Part shown: in pieces, positions 23,825-32,888 of the stretch
Layout: each line of letters starts with the position of its first letter
Numbering within the stretch: the first letter of the stretch is position 1
Assembly (NCBI GenBank): GCA_005804885.1
Contig: SYOX01000052.1
Coordinates: forward strand, 1-56,488
Source of the DNA: Pseudomonadota bacterium
GTDB lineage: Bacteria; Myxococcota_A; Bradymonadia; Bradymonadales; GCA-2716585
Direction: 5' to 3'
DNA length: 56,488 nucleotides
Notes under the pieces: model-generated
The model's input: only the letters and a program-made list of their open reading frames with translations
Database searches by the model: none
What the model was told of the DNA's origin: nothing
Translations under genes and position numbers: made by a program

Positions 23825-26592
23825 GCCGGGACGCGCAGCGGCGGTGGCTGCTGAGGCTCCTTGACCTGGAGTGCGGCCTCGACCCCGCCGATCCCCGCGA
23901 CGATCGAGGGGGAGCGTGGCTGGCGCCGCTGGCGCCCTTCCAGCAGACCGCCGCGGTGGCCATCGACAGGGCGCTGTCGCGCTGGGGCGGCGCCCTGCTG
24001 GCCGACGAGGTGGGGCTGGGAAAGACGCACGTGGCGCTGGCCGTCCTGGCTCGCCGGGGGCCGGGGCTGGTCTGCGCCCCGGCGAGCCTGCTGGGGATGT
24101 GGCGCGCGGCCCTCGACGCCGCCGGGATCGAGGGCTGCGTGCTCATCAGCCACGCTCTGCTCGCCCGAAGCGGCCTGGAGCTCGCGTCGGGCACAAAGGC
24201 GCCCTGGTTCGGAGCACAGACCCCGCCGGGAGCAACAGACCCATCGGAAGCAACAAGCCCGCAGGGAGTAACAGACCCAGCGGAAGCAACAGACCCGCCG
24301 AGAGTAATAGACTCGCCGGGAGCAACAGACCCATCGGAAGCAACAAGTCCGCAGGGAGTAATAGACTCGCTGGGAGCAACAGACCCAGCGGAAGCAACAA
24401 GCCCGCCGGGAGCAACAGACCCATCGGGATCGAAGGCCCCACAGGGAGTAATAGCCCCGCCGGGATTGATGGCCTCGGCGGGATTGACGGCCTCGGCGGG
24501 GTTGGTGGCCTCGGTGGGGGTGATGGCCCCGCCGGGAGTAATCGTCGTCGATGAGGCCCACGCCTTCATCAACCCGGCCAGCCGGCGGGCTCAGGCGCTG
24601 GGCGCTTTGGCGGCTCGCGCGCCGGTGTTGCTCTTGTCGGCCACTCCGATCGGCATGTCGCCCGAGGAGCTTTGCAAGCTCTTGCGCCTCTTTCTGCCGG
24701 TCGGGGCGCTCGCGCCGGTCCTGGGTGAGTCGCTGGAGGAGCACCTGGCCCCCTGCGGGTCATCGCTCCCGGCGGGGCCTGCTGCGGACCTTGGGGCGCT
24801 GTTGCGCACGGTCCTGATCCGCCACCCGCGCGCCCTCATCCAGCGGCGCTGGCCTGAGGGCGTCGAGGTCCGGGGGCGCGGCGGCGAGCGCGCCCTCCTT
24901 TGCTTCCCGGAGCGGGACCTGCTCCGGCTGGGCTGGTCCGTTGAGCCGCCCGCCGCGCTCGACGCGCTGATCGAGGGGATGGAGTCCCTCGACGAGGGCG
25001 CGCTGGGCTTGCCGGGCGGCCTGCTGCGCGCGCTCCTGCTGGCGCGCCTGGAGTCGAGCCCCGCGGCGCTCTCGGCGTCGCTGGCTCGCCTTGAGGGATT
25101 CTTGACCCGGAGCAAGGAGGCCATCCTCGCCGGAGGGAGCCTCGATCGCGCCGCCTGGCGCCGCCTCTTCGACGGGCTGGCCGTGGAGGAGGATCGGCAG
25201 CTCGTGATGCCCTTCATGTTCGAGGCGATCTCGGGCGGAGGCGGCGACTCGAACCTGATCGACGCTCAGCTCTGGCGCGTCCGCAGGCTGCGGGCGCAGG
25301 CCGACGCGCTGCGTGCCGTAGATTCCAAGTTGTTGATGTTGCTGGATTTTGTGCGTTCGACGGTCGAGGGGTCGCGGGTGCTGGTCTTCGCGCGCTTCAG
25401 GGATACGGCGAGGGCGGTCTACGAGGGGTTGATCGGGGGTCTGCCGCGCGTCGGCGTCGGGTTGGTGTGTGGGGCTGGCGGCTGGGTGGGCGGTCAGGGG
25501 AGGGCGTCGGGGTCGGGTCGCCGAGCGGTGGAGGGTGTGCTGGCGTCGTTCGCGGCGGAGCGCGGTGGCGTCCGCGTGCTCGTGGCGACGGACGTGCTGG
25601 CCGAGGGCCACGACATGCGCGGGTGCGGGTGCGTGGTCAGCTACGATCTGGCCTGGAACCCGCGCGTGCTGGTGCAGCGGCACGGTCGGATCGATCGTCT
25701 GGGTCCGGGTCGTCGCCGCGCGCGGGTGGTGGTGATGGCGCCGGAGGGGGCCTTGGAGGAGCGGTTGAGGTTGGTGGAGCGGCTGGGGCAGCGGGCGGCG
25801 GTGATGGAGGTGTCGATGGGTCAGGTGGGCGTCCTGGCGAGGGTTGGGGGTGATCCGGGGGGCGGCGCGGCCGAGGTGGCGTGTGGGATCGAGGAGAGGG
25901 CGGCGGTGGAGCTGGACATGCGGTCTGACAGGCTCGCGTTGGAGGGGCTTGGGGCGGGTCGGGGGTCAAGGGGGGTGGTCGGCGGTGAGGTGGCGCCGGG
26001 TTGGGCCTTGTGGGCGACGCCGAGGCACCCGCCGGGTTGCCTCTTCGTGATGGATCTGGGGGTGGCCGGCGCGCTCTTGTATTGGTGCTTCGTGCCGGAG
26101 GGGGGTGAGGGTGGTGTGGAGGTGGATCGGGGGGTGCTCTACGATCGCCTGCGGCGGCTGATGAGGTCTGAGGCGCGGGCGAGGGTGCGGGCGCCGTCGA
26201 GGGCGCTGCGGTGTGCGCTGGCGTCGGCGTTGGGGGAGCGGGCGCGGCTGCGCTCGGCGTCGATGAGGCCGTGGGTGCATCCGCCGGGGTCGGCTTCGGC
26301 GTTGTTGATGAGGCGCTTGTGCGAGGAGGCGCCGCCGGGCTTGGGTGAGGTGGAGGCGTTGAGGCGTCGCGGTGCGGCCTTTGAGGCGCTCAGGAGGCCG
26401 TTGCCTGCGCACGTGGGCGGGTGGCTGGCAGGGGCCCTGGATGCCGGCGAGCCCCTTTGCGACGTGATCGACGGGTTGTTGTCGAGGGTTGTTGTCGAGG
26501 GTGTGGGCGGGAGCGAGGGGTGTGGAGAGGTGCGGGTGGTGGGCTTCCTGGTGTTCGAGGTCAGGTCGCCGGGGGGTTATGGGGGGGGTTGA
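23821..26592 (+). CDS. SNF2-type superfamily 2 helicase/translocase
   Basis: This 923-residue protein starts at a GTG that overlaps the methyltransferase stop. Motif I is DEVGLGKT (Walker A K68), motif II is VVDEAH (D244-H247), motif III is SATPIG, and the C-terminal RecA lobe has VLVATDVLAEGHD and the motif VI-like QRHGRIDRLG, as in SNF2/RapA-type ATPases. The segment between motifs I and II (residues 131-238) is an 18-unit hexapeptide repeat not expected in this family. The C-terminal 300 residues are not assigned. It probably works with the methyltransferase as an ATP-dependent defence complex. The 3' half is very rich in GTG and GGG codons. Confidence 0.9.
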   Translation: MSRDAQRRWLLRLLDLECGLDPADPRDDRGGAWLAPLAPFQQTAAVAIDRALSRWGGALLADEVGLGKTHVALAVLARRGPGLVCAPASLLGMWRAALDAAGIEGCVLISHALLARSGLELASGTKAPWFGAQTPPGATDPSEATSPQGVTDPAEATDPPRVIDSPGATDPSEATSPQGVIDSLGATDPAEATSPPGATDPSGSKAPQGVIAPPGLMASAGLTASAGLVASVGVMAPPGVIVVDEAHAFINPASRRAQALGALAARAPVLLLSATPIGMSPEELCKLLRLFLPVGALAPVLGESLEEHLAPCGSSLPAGPAADLGALLRTVLIRHPRALIQRRWPEGVEVRGRGGERALLCFPERDLLRLGWSVEPPAALDALIEGMESLDEGALGLPGGLLRALLLARLESSPAALSASLARLEGFLTRSKEAILAGGSLDRAAWRRLFDGLAVEEDRQLVMPFMFEAISGGGGDSNLIDAQLWRVRRLRAQADALRAVDSKLLMLLDFVRSTVEGSRVLVFARFRDTARAVYEGLIGGLPRVGVGLVCGAGGWVGGQGRASGSGRRAVEGVLASFAAERGGVRVLVATDVLAEGHDMRGCGCVVSYDLAWNPRVLVQRHGRIDRLGPGRRRARVVVMAPEGALEERLRLVERLGQRAAVMEVSMGQVGVLARVGGDPGGGAAEVACGIEERAAVELDMRSDRLALEGLGAGRGSRGVVGGEVAPGWALWATPRHPPGCLFVMDLGVAGALLYWCFVPEGGEGGVEVDRGVLYDRLRRLMRSEARARVRAPSRALRCALASALGERARLRSASMRPWVHPPGSASALLMRRLCEEAPPGLGEVEALRRRGAAFEALRRPLPAHVGGWLAGALDAGEPLCDVIDGLLSRVVVEGVGGSEGCGEVRVVGFLVFEVRSPGGYGGG
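24211..24534 (+). repeat. 18-bp coding tandem repeat, 18 units, next to helicase Walker B
   Basis: Exactly 18 units of six codons (G-A-T-D-P-S, E-A-T-S-P-Q, G-V-I-D-S-L, G-L-M-A-S-A and similar) run without any indel. The next 18 bases (24535-24552) keep the period and encode G-V-I-V-V-D, the start of motif II. Units use GCA, ACA, GTA and ATA codons that are rare in the rest of the window. Confidence 0.93.
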
Positions 26593-26601
26593 TCCTGGGG
26601 A

Positions 26602-29106
26602 TCAGAGGAGGGCGGCGGCGTCGGGCAGATCGATCTTGAGGCGCTTGAGGGCGGCGCCGTCGAGGACGCGATCGAGGTTTCGGGCCAGGATGATGAGGGG
26701 GTGGCCGCCGTGGAGGTTGTCGGCGTTCTTGAGGGCGGGGATGGCGGCGTCGAGGAGCGAGTTGCCGTAGGGCATGAGGGTCTCGCAGAAGAGCTCGGGT
26801 TCGGGGGCGCGGTTGGTGTCGACGGCGGCGGCCAGGAGGGTGGGCAGGGCCTTGGCGCTGGGGATGGAGGCCAGGGAGAAGCTGCACAGGTAGGCGATGG
26901 TGGGGCTGCCGAGGCCGAGGCAGTCGATCAGGGCGTCTTCGAGCCTGGGGGCGTGGAGGGCGAGCTGTTCGGAGAGGGCTTCGAGCTCGGCCTCGTTCAT
27001 GCGCTCGGCGCTCATCAGGACGTCCATGACGGCTTCGGGTTCGCCGTGGCTCAGGAGGCGGGCGGCGGCGGCCAGGCGCTTGTCCTCGTCGACGAGCATG
27101 GCCTTGAGCTCGTCCTCTTCGACCTCGCTGAGGTCTTCGAGGTTGGTGTCTCTGGGGTTGGGGTTGGGGCTGAGGTCGTTGAGCAGGTCGCTGCGGTCGA
27201 TGGTGGGCGGGTCGACGTTGTCGAGGTCGGCCTCGGGGAAGGCGCTCAGGAGGTCGTTCTCCTCGGCGTAGCCTTGAGCGCGGCGCAGGGCGGCGCGGGC
27301 GACCTCGGCGAGGCCGTCTTCGAGGCCGAAGCCGAGGGCTTCGAGGCCCTCGATGAGTTCTTGCCAGTTCTCCCAGGTTTCGAGGGGGTCGAGGTCGTTC
27401 TTGTGGCCGAGGCCGAGCTCGACCTGGGCCCAGGTGGCGGCCAGGGCCTTGAGCAGGTGGTGCTCGTCCGGGGCGAGCCGCAGCTCGTCGATGGCGAGCT
27501 GTCGGAGCTCCTCGCTGAGGGCGACGCCGAACTCGAAGGCGCCGCGGACGACGCGCTCCTGGATGGCGGCGAACCACTCGAGGCTGAAGGAGCGGTTCTC
27601 GATGAGGTAGCGGAAGGTCTCGGGGCCGGACCAGTAGCCGACGATGCCGGCGGCGAGCTTGACCTTGGAGGGGCTGTCGAGGTCCTGGAAGGAGTCGCGG
27701 TGGAAGTTGTGGCGCATGGAGCCGAGGCGCTCGTAGCCGGGGGCCTCGATGCGGCGCAGGGCGTCGTCGAAGGAGAGGCCCTGGGTCTGGCTCAGGCGCT
27801 GCTCGGTCAGCCGGGTGAGGTGCTGGGCGTTGAGCTCCAGCGGCTCCTTGAACTCCAGGATCTGGCGCAGCTTGAGGTCCTCGCCGTAGAGGGCGGCGCG
27901 CAGTTCGAAGCGCTGGGCCAGGGCGTCGAGGATCTTGCGGGCGGTGACCTTGCGGAGGTCAAGGGGCCAGTAGAGGTCATCGATCAGGTTGTCGTCCTCG
28001 TCGATGGCGGCCAGCAGGAGGGTGGTCAGGGGGAACTCCTCCAGGTCGTGAAGTTGGAGGAAGAGGCGAGGGGCGCTGCGATCAAAGCGCATCATGCGCT
28101 CTTCGGGAAGGCGATAGGAGAGCAGCAGGCCGTCGTCGCTCAAGGTGTGGTAGAAGGCGCGGCTGCCGGCCTTGAGGCGGTTGAAGGTGCGGGGGATGTC
28201 GTTGGTGACGGGCAGCTCGGCCGACGAGGTGCGGGCGGTCGGGGCGCCGCCGCGGGTCAAGGGCTGCGTCGGCGCCGGGACGGCGGGCAGCGAGGGCGCG
28301 CTGATGGGGGCGGGGGGGGGGGCGGAGGGTGGGCCTGCGGCCGCCTGGTCGTCGGCCTCGATCTCCCAGCCCAGCGCCATGCCGGCGCCCCAGGGTCGGC
28401 TCTCGTCCTCGTCGTCGGTGGAGGAGGGGCCGTAGAAGACCTCGCGGGGGACGACGGTGGTGGGCGCCTCGTCCTGCTTGCGGGGGATGGCGGGCACCTG
28501 GCCGGAGCGCAGGACCTCCTCTTGATCCTGGAGCTTGTTCTTGAGCCCTTCGAGGTTCAGGCGCAGGGCTTCGAGGCCGTGGCGCTCGCTGATCAGGGTC
28601 CGGGCCTGCTCCTCGACCTCAAGGCGCTGCTGGAGAAGGGCCTGGGCGCCGGCCTCGTCGTCGCGCGTCGAGAGCTGCGCTTCGAGGGCGGCGATCCCCT
28701 GGGGGCCGAAGACGGTCTTGAACTCGCGGACGTAGCGCGGCAGCGCGACGCCGGCCTCGGAGAAGCGGGTCAGGAGGCGAGCGCGCTCGTCAAGCTCGGC
28801 GTGCCGCAGGCTGTCGGGCAGGACGAGCGCGAAGAGGCGCAGGCGCTCGTCGTGGTAGATGACGGGCAAGGCGAGGGTGTAGCGCTGGCGGCTGTGGGGG
28901 TCGACGACATCGGTGGCCTGGCCGGCCATGAAGGCGGCCTTGATGTGAGGCGACTCGGTGACGTTGAGCAGCTCCAGGATGGTGGCCCGGAAGGTGTCGC
29001 CGTTGGCGCTGGTGACGGTCACATTGCGGTGTCGGGTGCGGCCCAGATCACCCTGGAGGGCGGCCGGCTCAGAGGGATTCGGAAGGGAGCGGGAGGGCTC
29101 TCCCAT
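26602..29106 (-). CDS. Large protein with CpXC-like N-terminus and HEAT-like C-terminus
   Basis: This protein has 834 residues. Residues 25-150 follow the CpXC domain pattern (LLNVTESPHIKAAFMAGQ, then LPVIYHDERLRLFALVLPD) but lack the paired cysteines that define that domain. Residues 150-205 are a coiled coil, 205-300 a Pro/Asp-rich linker, 300-560 a mixed domain, and 650-834 helical repeats resembling HEAT. There is no signal peptide; it is probably cytoplasmic. Function is unknown. It converges on the helicase gene, with 9 bases between the stops, and lies downstream of the cystathionine beta-synthase gene on the same strand (36 bases apart). Confidence 0.75.
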   Translation of the reverse strand: MGEPSRSLPNPSEPAALQGDLGRTRHRNVTVTSANGDTFRATILELLNVTESPHIKAAFMAGQATDVVDPHSRQRYTLALPVIYHDERLRLFALVLPDSLRHAELDERARLLTRFSEAGVALPRYVREFKTVFGPQGIAALEAQLSTRDDEAGAQALLQQRLEVEEQARTLISERHGLEALRLNLEGLKNKLQDQEEVLRSGQVPAIPRKQDEAPTTVVPREVFYGPSSTDDEDESRPWGAGMALGWEIEADDQAAAGPPSAPPPAPISAPSLPAVPAPTQPLTRGGAPTARTSSAELPVTNDIPRTFNRLKAGSRAFYHTLSDDGLLLSYRLPEERMMRFDRSAPRLFLQLHDLEEFPLTTLLLAAIDEDDNLIDDLYWPLDLRKVTARKILDALAQRFELRAALYGEDLKLRQILEFKEPLELNAQHLTRLTEQRLSQTQGLSFDDALRRIEAPGYERLGSMRHNFHRDSFQDLDSPSKVKLAAGIVGYWSGPETFRYLIENRSFSLEWFAAIQERVVRGAFEFGVALSEELRQLAIDELRLAPDEHHLLKALAATWAQVELGLGHKNDLDPLETWENWQELIEGLEALGFGLEDGLAEVARAALRRAQGYAEENDLLSAFPEADLDNVDPPTIDRSDLLNDLSPNPNPRDTNLEDLSEVEEDELKAMLVDEDKRLAAAARLLSHGEPEAVMDVLMSAERMNEAELEALSEQLALHAPRLEDALIDCLGLGSPTIAYLCSFSLASIPSAKALPTLLAAAVDTNRAPEPELFCETLMPYGNSLLDAAIPALKNADNLHGGHPLIILARNLDRVLDGAALKRLKIDLPDAAALL

Positions 29107-29142
29107 GGCAGCAACCTCAGGCGGGGACGCGGCGCTGAAGGC

Positions 29143-30516
29143 TCAAAGCACGCGCGACATGTAGTCGATGAAGTCGATCTTGGTGACGATGCCCACGAGC
29201 TTCTGGTCGTCCATGACGATGACGACCCGGCCCTGGGTGAAGAACTGGCTGATGAGCGAGACGCGGTTGGCGGGCTCGACGATGGCGAAGGTGGCCTTGA
29301 CGAGCGGCTCGATGGGCGAGCCGTAGTCGACGTCCTGGCTCAAGAGGTACTGCAGCAGGTCGGTCTCGTTGATGATGCCGACGACCCGCTCGCCGTCGAG
29401 GACGGGGAGCTGGCTGATGCCCTTGGCCTTCATCGTCTCGACGACCTCGCGCACCGGGGTGTCGATCCGGGCCGTGATGACCTTGACGCTGCCCTTGTTG
29501 GCCAGCAGATCGGCCACCGTGCCGCTCTCGAGCTCATTGCCGAGGAAGCCGTGCTCGCGCATCCACTCGTCGTTGAAGATCTTCGAGAGGTAGCGCGAGG
29601 CCGAGTCGCAGATGATCACGACGATGTCGATGGGCTTGCCGATCCGCTCGGCGTACTTGATCGCCCCGGCCACGGCGCCGCCGGAGGAGCCGCCGGCGTA
29701 GATGCCCTCCTCGCGCACCAGGCGGCGCGTGACGTCGAAGCACTCCTTGTCGGTGACCCGGACGACCTCGTCGACGAAGTCGAAGTTCATCGTCGAGGGC
29801 AAGAAGTCCTCGCCGAAGCCCTCGACCTTGTAGGTGTAGGCCTCGGTCATCTTGCCGGTCTTGAAGTAGTCGTAGTAGAGCGAGCCGACCGGATCGACGC
29901 CGACGATCTTGACCTTGGGGTCCTGCTCCTTGAGGTACTGGCCGCAGCCCGAGATCGTCCCGCCGGTGCCCATGGCCGAGACCAGCGCGTCGATCCTGCC
30001 CCCGGTCTGCTCCCAGATCTCCGGCCCGGTCGTCAGGTAGTGCGCCCGCGGGTTGGAGGGGTTGTGGTACTGGTTGGCGTAGAAGGCGCCTGGGGTCTCG
30101 TTGGCGATGCGGCGGCTGACGCAGTAATAGCTGCGCGGATCCTCGGGCTCGACGGCCGTGGGGGTGATGACGACCTTGGCGCCAAAGGCGCGCAGCGCCT
30201 GGATTTTCTCCAGCGACATCTTGTCCGGCATGACAAAGATGCACTTGTAGCCCCGGATCGCCGCCGCCAGCGCCAGCCCCATGCCCGTGTTGCCGCTGGT
30301 GGCCTCGACGATCGTGCCGCCGGGCTTGAGGAGACCCGTGCGCTCGGCGTCTTCGATGATCTGGAAGGCCACGCGGTCTTTGACGGAGCCTCCGGGGTTG
30401 AGGTACTCCAGCTTGGCGTAGATGTTCGCCCTGGTGTGCGCTCCGAGCCGACGCAGCTTGACAATGGGCGTATTTCCGACGACTTGAGTGACGTCTTCGA
30501 AGCGACCTGCGGCCAT
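29143..30516 (-). CDS. cbs: Cystathionine beta-synthase with C-terminal CBS pair
   Basis: This 457-residue PLP enzyme condenses serine (or O-acetylserine) with homocysteine or sulfide. The PLP lysine is K46 in GGSVKDR, SGNTGMG at about 90-96 binds substrate, and GTGGTISG plus GGSSGG hold the cofactor phosphate. Residues about 335-455 form two CBS domains (VREVVETMKAKGISQLPV and VIVMDDQKLVGIVTKIDFI), which bind adenosyl ligands in relatives. GAGGAG precedes the ATG. The fold and length match cystathionine beta-synthase rather than plain cysteine synthase, which lacks the CBS pair. Confidence 0.92.
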   Translation of the reverse strand: MAAGRFEDVTQVVGNTPIVKLRRLGAHTRANIYAKLEYLNPGGSVKDRVAFQIIEDAERTGLLKPGGTIVEATSGNTGMGLALAAAIRGYKCIFVMPDKMSLEKIQALRAFGAKVVITPTAVEPEDPRSYYCVSRRIANETPGAFYANQYHNPSNPRAHYLTTGPEIWEQTGGRIDALVSAMGTGGTISGCGQYLKEQDPKVKIVGVDPVGSLYYDYFKTGKMTEAYTYKVEGFGEDFLPSTMNFDFVDEVVRVTDKECFDVTRRLVREEGIYAGGSSGGAVAGAIKYAERIGKPIDIVVIICDSASRYLSKIFNDEWMREHGFLGNELESGTVADLLANKGSVKVITARIDTPVREVVETMKAKGISQLPVLDGERVVGIINETDLLQYLLSQDVDYGSPIEPLVKATFAIVEPANRVSLISQFFTQGRVVIVMDDQKLVGIVTKIDFIDYMSRVL

Positions 30517-30687
30517 GGGGTTGATCTCCTCTGCGGGTCCTGTAGGCTTCGCGCCGGGCCTCTCGCGGGTCCTTGCGGGCTCGCCGGGCGCCGCGCGGCG
30601 CGCCCCGGATTGGTATCACGGGTTCCCAGGCAGATCAATGGGCCGCGCTGGCTCGCTGCAGGCCCGCTGGACGTGGATGGTGAGACA

Positions 30688-31437
30688 ATGGGTTTGCTGG
30701 ATTTCATCTTTGACAAGGACAAGGCGCAGGTCAAGCAGGTCGATCGCCTGCGCAAGAAGCTGATCAACATCTGGGTTCAATCGCCCGACCGCAACTACGC
30801 CGCCGAGCAGCTGCGCGACATCGGCACGCCCGAGGCTCTGACCGCCTTGCTGGGCCGCTTCAAGGTCAACGTCAAGAACAGCACCTACGACAACGAGGAG
30901 AAGCTCTACATCTACGACATGTTCGTCTTGCGGGGCGCCGAGGTCATCGAGATCGTCAAGGCCTTCATCCGCAACGAGGAGGTCCAGGTCAACTGGCCCA
31001 TGAAGATCCTCGACGATCTGCTGCCCAGCGATCAGATGGCCGAGTTCATCGAGGAGCTGCTCGCCAGCATGAGCGTCGATTACGAGCGCGACCCCGAGAA
31101 GAAGGAGCAGATGATCCTGCGCGCCGGCCGGTTCTCCGACTTCGAGCAGGTCGCCCAGCAGGTCGCCCGCTTCACCGTCGACGACAACGAGAACATCCGC
31201 TTCCTGGCCGTCAGCCAGGTCATCCAGCAGGACCACCCCTGGGCCATCGAGGCGCTTCGAAACAACCTGCACCTTGAAGACTCCGGCCGCATCCTTCGCA
31301 TCGTCTGCGACCACCTCATCGCCAAGGGCGAGGTCGGCTACGTCGGCGATGCGGACGACGAGATCCGGATGCGCCTCGTCGAGCGGCTCCCCCGCGAGTA
31401 CTTCATCGACGACGAGAACAACCTCCACCGCAAGTAG
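30688..31437 (+). CDS. HEAT-repeat-like cytoplasmic protein
   Basis: This 249-residue protein (MGLLDFIFDKDKAQVKQVDR...) starts at 30688 after GGTGAG; a much longer open frame upstream on this strand is only the antisense of other genes. Helix pairs such as GTPEALTALLGRF and ENIRFLAVSQVI resemble HEAT/Armadillo repeats. There is no signal peptide. The HutF gene begins 12 bases after its stop, so the two are probably co-transcribed, although no functional link is evident. The role is likely protein binding. Confidence 0.8.
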   Translation: MGLLDFIFDKDKAQVKQVDRLRKKLINIWVQSPDRNYAAEQLRDIGTPEALTALLGRFKVNVKNSTYDNEEKLYIYDMFVLRGAEVIEIVKAFIRNEEVQVNWPMKILDDLLPSDQMAEFIEELLASMSVDYERDPEKKEQMILRAGRFSDFEQVAQQVARFTVDDNENIRFLAVSQVIQQDHPWAIEALRNNLHLEDSGRILRIVCDHLIAKGEVGYVGDADDEIRMRLVERLPREYFIDDENNLHRK

Positions 31438-31449
31438 CCCCGGCGCGCC

Positions 31450-32871
31450 GTGACCCAGCCCCCCCCGACCTGCTGGCTCTGCCCCGAGCGCGTCTGGATC
31501 GACGGGCGCCTCGCGCCCGATCTCGCCGTCGGCCTGGGGGTCGACGGGCGGATCGGCGCCGTGGTGCCCGTCGACGCCCTCCCCGACGGCGCGCCGCGCC
31601 GCCCGCTGCCGCGCCGCGCGCTCCTGCCCGGCTTCGTCAACGCCCACAGCCACGCCTTCCAGCGCGGCTTCCGGGGCCAGACCGAGTTCCTGCACGCCGG
31701 CCGACAGGCCGAGGACTTCTGGTCCTGGCGGACCCTGATGTACGAGGCCGCCGCCGCCCACGACCCCGAGAGCGTCTACCGCGTCGCCCTGCCCCTCTAT
31801 CGAGAGATGCTCGCCGCCGGCTTCACCTCGGTCGGCGAGTTCCACTACCTCCACCACAGGCCCGACGGCGCCCCTTACGGAGACCCGCTCCAGATGTCGC
31901 GGGCCGTCGTCCAGGCCGCCCTCGACGCCGGCATGCGGATCTGCCTGCTGCTGGCGCTCTACCACACCGGCGGCGTCGGCCGCCCCGCCGAGCCCCACCA
32001 GCGCCGCTTCGTCAGCCCCGATCTGGACAGCTACCTGCGGCTCGTCGAGGCCGCGCTGGCCGAGATCGGCGGCCTCGACCCCAGAGCCTCGGTGGGGATG
32101 GCCCCCCACTCCATCCGCGCGGTCCCGCTGCCCTGGATCAAGGCCCTGGCCGACTTCAACCGGCCCCTGCGCCTGCCCGTCCACATGCACCTGTGCGAGC
32201 AGCCCGCCGAGGTCCGGGACTGCGTCGCGGCCCTCGGCGTCCCCCCCATCGAGGCGCTGCTGCCCACCGGCGTCCTGACCCCCGACTTCGTCGCCGTCCA
32301 CGCCACCCACCTCGCGCCCGACGACCCCCGCAGGCTGGCCGACGCCGGCGCCCGCGTCTGCGCCTGCCCCACCACCGAGGCCAACCTCGGCGACGGCCTG
32401 CTGCCCGGCCTCACCCTGCTCAGCCACGGCGTGCCCCTGTGCATCGGCTCGGACAGCCACATCGCCGTCAGCCCCTTCGAGGAGCTGCGCATGATCGAGA
32501 ACAACGAGCGCCTGCGCCTGGGCCGGCGCAATGTCCTGGCCGCCGCCTTCGGCCCCGACCCGGCGGCGCCCGATCGCCTCAGAGTCGCCCCCGGCCTCCT
32601 CAAGATCGGCGCTCTGGAGGGCGCCCGCGCGCTCGGCGTCGACGCCGGCGAGATCGCCGCCGGGCGCTGGGCCGATCTGGTGGCCGTGGACCTCGACGAC
32701 CTCGCCCTGGCCGGCGTCCCCCCCGAGGCGCTGCCCGAGGCGCTCGTCTTCAGCGCCGGCCCGCGCTGCGTCGCCAGGGTCTGGGTCGGCGGCGCCGAGG
32801 TCTTCGACGCAGACCAGCCCCGCTCGACCGCGACACCCCCTCGACCGCACGCCTCCACCGGCGAGCGCTGA
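31450..32871 (+). CDS. hutF: Formimidoylglutamate deiminase (HutF)
   Basis: This 473-residue amidohydrolase converts N-formimidoyl-L-glutamate to N-formyl-L-glutamate plus ammonia in the five-step histidine degradation pathway. The metal ligands are visible: H66 and H68 (NAHSHAFQRG), H245 and H247 (HMHLCEQ), and D335 (GSDSH), and the CPTTEANLGDG signature is typical of HutF. The start is GTG at 31450, 12 bases after the HEAT gene. No other hut gene is in the window. A chlorohydrolase-like relative is the main alternative, but the motif set favours HutF. Confidence 0.9.
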   Translation: MTQPPPTCWLCPERVWIDGRLAPDLAVGLGVDGRIGAVVPVDALPDGAPRRPLPRRALLPGFVNAHSHAFQRGFRGQTEFLHAGRQAEDFWSWRTLMYEAAAAHDPESVYRVALPLYREMLAAGFTSVGEFHYLHHRPDGAPYGDPLQMSRAVVQAALDAGMRICLLLALYHTGGVGRPAEPHQRRFVSPDLDSYLRLVEAALAEIGGLDPRASVGMAPHSIRAVPLPWIKALADFNRPLRLPVHMHLCEQPAEVRDCVAALGVPPIEALLPTGVLTPDFVAVHATHLAPDDPRRLADAGARVCACPTTEANLGDGLLPGLTLLSHGVPLCIGSDSHIAVSPFEELRMIENNERLRLGRRNVLAAAFGPDPAAPDRLRVAPGLLKIGALEGARALGVDAGEIAAGRWADLVAVDLDDLALAGVPPEALPEALVFSAGPRCVARVWVGGAEVFDADQPRSTATPPRPHASTGER

Positions 32872-32888
32872 TCCGGAGGCGCCGCGCC

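Noticed and set aside
20558..26592. Complete DISARM system
   Set aside because: Only a methylase and a SNF2-type helicase are present; drmA, drmB and drmC are missing from both flanks.
26701..30687. Very long plus-strand frame (over 1300 codons) ahead of the HEAT gene
   Set aside because: It is the antisense of the CpXC-like and cystathionine beta-synthase genes; the high GC removes stops. Only the end from 30688 is a real gene.
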